The position numbers and the translations under genes were made by a program. Of a stretch of DNA of 64,000 nucleotides, positions 61,384 to 64,000 are shown piece after piece. This DNA is from Kribbella antiqua (lineage in GTDB: Bacteria > Actinomycetota > Actinomycetes > Propionibacteriales > Kribbellaceae): NCBI RefSeq assembly GCF_004345665.1, contig NZ_SLWR01000019.1:44327-108326 (forward strand). The letters are read 5' to 3'. Within the stretch, counting starts at the first letter, position 1, and each line of letters starts with the position of its first letter. The notes below the pieces were generated by a model. The model searched no databases. It saw only the letters and a program-made list of their open reading frames with translations, and had not been told where the DNA came from.

Positions 61384-62573
61384 GCGTTGCCTCCCTTGGG
61401 ATGCAGACGGACCAGCGGCTGGCCCGGCGCGACCGGGTCGCCTTCCTCGACCAGCCACTCGACCACGATGCCGCCGTGCGGGGCCTTGACTTCCAGCTCG
61501 TCGCGCAGGCTCTTCACCTTCGCGACCACCTCTCCGGATTCGACCGTGTCACCGGACTCCCGGGAGATCTGGCCGGCGCGGGTGAAGGTGCCCTTCATCG
61601 GCGCGACCAGCAGCCGCCAGGTCGGCGAGGCGTCGATCTCGGAGGGGCTGCCGTGCTTGTCGACGAACGCGCGGGCGTCGTCGAGCTGCTCCGGCGTCTT
61701 CAGCGCGAACGTCTCGACGCCCTTCAGTGCCCTCTTGGCGATGCCGGTCAACGTGCCGGCCGGCGGCAGCTCCAGGATCCCGGTGACCTGCAGGTCGGCC
61801 ATCGTCTCCATGCACAGGTCCCAGCGGACGGGGGAGTTGACCTGGTTGACGAGCCGGTTGAGCACCTCGCGCCCGTCGTGGACCACGTGGCCGTCGCGGT
61901 TGGAGATCAGTCGCGTCCGCGGGTCGTGGGTGCTGATCGCGGTCGCGTACTTCGCCAGCGTCTGGACCGCGGGCTCCATGTGCTTGGTGTGGAACGCACC
62001 GGCGACCGACAGCGGGATCAGGCGGGTCTTGGCCGGCGGGTCGGCGGCCAGCGCGGCCAGCTCCTCGACCGTGCCGGCCGCGACGATCTGGCCGGGGCCG
62101 TTGTCGTTCGCGGCGGTCAGGCCGTGTTCGGCGAGCTTGGCCAGGATCTCGTCCCGGTCGCCGCCGAGCACCGCGGTCATCGAGGTGGCGGTGGCCGCCG
62201 CGGCGGCCGCCATCGCCTTGCCGCGTTCTCGGACCAGCACCATCGCCTGCTCGGCGCTCAGCACGCCGGTGCCGGCCGCGGCCGCGATCTCACCGACGCT
62301 GTGCCCGGCGACCGCGCCGACCTTGGTGAACGCGTCCGACGGTTGCGGGAACACCGCCAGTGCGGCCAGCATGCTGGACGCGACCAGCAGCGGCTGCGCG
62401 ATCGCGGTGTCCCGGATCGTGTCCGCGTCGGCCTTGGTGCCGTAGTGGGTGAGGTCGAGACCGGCCACCGCGGAGAGCCAGTTCAGCCGGCTCTCGAACG
62501 CGGGATCTGCCAGCCAGGGCTCGAGGAAACCTGGGGTCTGGGCACCCTGACCGGGCGCGACGATGACGAGCAC
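61380..62573 (-). CDS. fabD: malonyl-CoA:ACP transacylase fused to a lipoyl/biotinyl-like domain
   Basis: 397-residue protein. Residues 1-310 are FabD: GQGAQ near the start, the nucleophile Ser92 in AGHSVGE, and the His in GAFHTKHM. Residues 319-397 form an added domain with biotinyl/lipoyl hammerhead features: VAPMKGTF, ESGDTVESGEVVAKV, then the hairpin LRDELEVKAPHGGIVVEWLVEEGD and a closing GQPLVRL. In true carriers a Lys sits at the hairpin tip; aligned on the PxxG turn this position is Arg357. So the domain is probably not biotinylated or lipoylated and may instead dock a partner. Usual FabD is about 300-320 residues. The GTG start has AGGGAGAG upstream. Confidence 0.93.
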   Translation of the reverse strand: MLVIVAPGQGAQTPGFLEPWLADPAFESRLNWLSAVAGLDLTHYGTKADADTIRDTAIAQPLLVASSMLAALAVFPQPSDAFTKVGAVAGHSVGEIAAAAGTGVLSAEQAMVLVRERGKAMAAAAAATATSMTAVLGGDRDEILAKLAEHGLTAANDNGPGQIVAAGTVEELAALAADPPAKTRLIPLSVAGAFHTKHMEPAVQTLAKYATAISTHDPRTRLISNRDGHVVHDGREVLNRLVNQVNSPVRWDLCMETMADLQVTGILELPPAGTLTGIAKRALKGVETFALKTPEQLDDARAFVDKHGSPSEIDASPTWRLLVAPMKGTFTRAGQISRESGDTVESGEVVAKVKSLRDELEVKAPHGGIVVEWLVEEGDPVAPGQPLVRLHPKGGNA

Positions 62574-62640
62574 GTGACCAACTCTCCCTGAGCCAGGCCC
62601 CCGATGGGCCGAGAAGCCGCACGAATTCTACCGGTGCGAC

Positions 62641-62659
62641 TTTGTGGGAATCCTACAAA
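62641..62659. promoter_or_regulatory. candidate FasR operator upstream of fabD
   Basis: TTTGTGGGAATCCTACAAA is a 19-bp inverted repeat with one mismatched pair. It overlaps the stop codon of the FasR-like gene and lies about 70 bp upstream of fabD, in the fabD promoter region. A PucR-type activator is encoded directly upstream, so this is its natural target. Binding is inferred. Confidence 0.55.
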
Positions 62660-63852
62660 ACGAGGCTGCCGGGCTCCGGGTTGAGCAGGCGGCCCAAGGT
62701 CAGTGCGACACGTAACGTGAAAGCGTCTCGCGGATTGACGGGCGAGTAGCCAGTGAGATCGCCCACACGCTTCAGCCGATACCGGACGGTATTGGGGTGG
62801 ATGAACAGGGCCCGGGCCGTCGCCTCGATCGAGCCACCCGAGTCCAGGTACGACGAGACCGTTTCGAGCAGGACACCGTCGCCCAAGGTAAGCGGGCCGT
62901 AGACTTCGGTCGCCAGTTGTCGCCGGGCGTGACCGTCTCCGGAGAGTGACCGTTCGGGGAGCAGTTCATCGGCGTGGACGGGTCGCGGCGCCGTCGGCCA
63001 GCCGGGTGCGGCGCGCAGCCCGGCGACGGCCGCGCGGGCCGACGTCACGGCTGCCATCAGGTCTTTCACCACCGGCCCGACGACGATTGGGCCGGGTCCG
63101 AACCAGGTGGTCAGTTTTTGTACGATCTCGACAGGTTTACTCGTACCACCGAGTACTATTACCAGCCGGTCGCCCTGCATCGCGCACAGAGCGTCAGCGC
63201 CCGCCTCGCGCGCCGCGTGCCGGACGGCGTCGGCCACGTTGGCGTTCCCGGGCTCGTCCGGCGCCCGGCCGACGACCACCGCGACTTCCGCCGACCCCGT
63301 CGTACCGGAGCCGGTCCAGCCGAGGGCGGAGGCGCGGGAGCGGACTGATTCGTCGGTTTCGCCGCGGATCACCGAGTCGACCACGAGGGCTTCGAGCCGG
63401 GCGTCCCAGGCGCCGCGCATCTCGGCGGCCTTGGCGTAGACGGTGGCGGCGGCGAAGGCGACCTCGCGGGCGTAGCGCTGCATTGCCTCGCGGACGACCG
63501 GCACGTCCTCGGGCGGGAGCAGGTCGCCGATGGTGTTCTCGATCATCTCGATCGTGGTCCGGAGCAGGTCGACGGTCTGGTGCAGCGAGATGACCCGGGT
63601 GAACTCGCGCGGCGCGGAGCCGAACATCCGGGTCGGCATCGCGGAGTGCGCCTCCGGATCGCGGAACCAGTCGACGAACGCGGTGATCCCGGACTGCGCG
63701 ACCAGCCCGATCCAGGACCGGTCCTGTGCGGACAGCTTCCGGAACCACGGCAGCTTCTCGTCCATCGCGGCCATCGCGGCGGTGGCCAGCGCGCCGGTCG
63801 CGTTCTGCAGCCGCTCCGCCCGCGCCAGATGCGCCTTGCTCCCCTTGACCAC
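62653..63852 (-). CDS. fasR: FasR-like PucR-family regulator of fatty acid synthesis
   Basis: 399-residue DNA-binding protein. The C-terminal PucR-type helix-turn-helix reads SGGSIEATARALFIHPNTVRYRLKRVGDLTGYSP. The N-terminal part is an RsbRD/GGDEF-like region of unknown ligand with FTRVISLHQTVDLLRTTIEMIENTI. Direct placement upstream of fabD-fabH-acpP-fabF matches Streptomyces FasR, an activator of that operon. A GTG start is used; there is no other credible start nearby. It probably binds the inverted repeat at 62641-62659 and perhaps its own promoter. Confidence 0.88.
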   Translation of the reverse strand: MVKGSKAHLARAERLQNATGALATAAMAAMDEKLPWFRKLSAQDRSWIGLVAQSGITAFVDWFRDPEAHSAMPTRMFGSAPREFTRVISLHQTVDLLRTTIEMIENTIGDLLPPEDVPVVREAMQRYAREVAFAAATVYAKAAEMRGAWDARLEALVVDSVIRGETDESVRSRASALGWTGSGTTGSAEVAVVVGRAPDEPGNANVADAVRHAAREAGADALCAMQGDRLVIVLGGTSKPVEIVQKLTTWFGPGPIVVGPVVKDLMAAVTSARAAVAGLRAAPGWPTAPRPVHADELLPERSLSGDGHARRQLATEVYGPLTLGDGVLLETVSSYLDSGGSIEATARALFIHPNTVRYRLKRVGDLTGYSPVNPRDAFTLRVALTLGRLLNPEPGSLVL

Positions 63853-64000
63853 GCCCCGACCCTAACCCCCGCCCCACCGCCGCATCTGGTGGGTTACCCC
63901 ACCACCTTGTGGGTTCGCCGCCCGTATTCGGGCCGGGAACCCGGGCGGATTCACGCGGTGGTTGCAACACCGGGTGGTTTTGACTGGTCGGATAGTAGCT
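63853..64000. promoter_or_regulatory. fasR upstream region with an 18-bp palindrome
   Basis: No gene is seen in the last 148 bp. At 63887-63904 TGGTGGGTTACCCCACCA has perfect 7-bp arms around a four-base centre. A TTGTGGG element shared with the fabD upstream repeat follows at 63907. These may be operators of fasR or of the gene beyond the window edge. Confidence 0.5.

Noticed and set aside
1..64000. tRNA genes, rRNA genes and CRISPR arrays
   Set aside because: None recognised on either strand. The only regular short repeats are the 18-bp coding repeats and the 19-bp tandem repeat, and neither has spacers.

Overview
The window is high-GC actinobacterial chromosome. The best fit is Propionibacteriales, probably Kribbella or a close relative. 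This rests on the gene content: a fabD-fabH-acpP-fabF-accD cluster under a PucR-type FasR-like regulator, an actinobacterial DUF3145 gene, and a MoxR/DUF58/VWA operon. Frequent GTG starts and the GC-rich codon use agree. The species call is inference. There are no rRNA or tRNA genes, no CRISPR array, and no integrase or transposase that I can see.

Layout. 1-1386: end of a thioredoxin gene and an aldo/keto reductase. 1805-12326: eight co-directional genes, most with overlapping or short junctions, for a Tcp/VirB-like type IV secretion machine: TcpC-, TcpD- and TcpE-like proteins, a VirB4-like ATPase, a VirB6-like polytopic protein, an NTF2-like anchored protein, a two-domain peptidoglycan-cleaving protein and an M48-like membrane protein with an altered active site. 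No relaxase, coupling protein or integrase accompanies it. 12446-14864: a winged-helix protein and a toxin-antitoxin pair whose toxin gene is frameshifted. 15001-18556: a tandem duplication of a lipoprotein gene plus a secreted PKD-like protein gene, with both ends of the 1961-bp unit nearly identical and the middle diverged. 18540-24874: assorted enzymes and an Lrp regulator, with a 19-bp tandem repeat at 19662-19748.

24871-28984: a membrane protein divergent from a MoxR, DUF58 and VWA operon. 29165-34666: a single-chain, 1833-residue acetyl-CoA-carboxylase-like enzyme (BC-BCCP-CT). 34688-38666: a class A penicillin-binding protein with a PASTA domain, a secreted hypothetical protein, a DUF6529-like membrane protein and a Rieske lipoprotein gene split by a frameshift. 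38663-43163: a signalling block of GAF histidine kinase, FIST protein, receiver-only regulator, ECF sigma factor and LuxR-type regulator. 43264-44895: a GH13 glucosidase. 45176-48531: an ABC-2 exporter divergent from a regulator with two MerR domains. 48694-49191: DUF3145.

49398-56235: a probable cello-oligosaccharide locus. A LacI/CebR-like regulator and an ABC importer face a GH9 cellulase, with three CebR-like operators in the shared promoter region. 56214-57233: a glycosyltransferase. 57259-63852: the type II fatty-acid synthesis cluster on the minus strand, regulator first. Its FabD carries an unusual C-terminal lipoyl/biotinyl-like domain without the attachment lysine, and a 19-bp inverted repeat upstream of fabD is a candidate FasR operator.

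The best candidates for undescribed biology are the orphan type IV-like machine with its duplicated secreted-protein pairs, and the FabD fusion.
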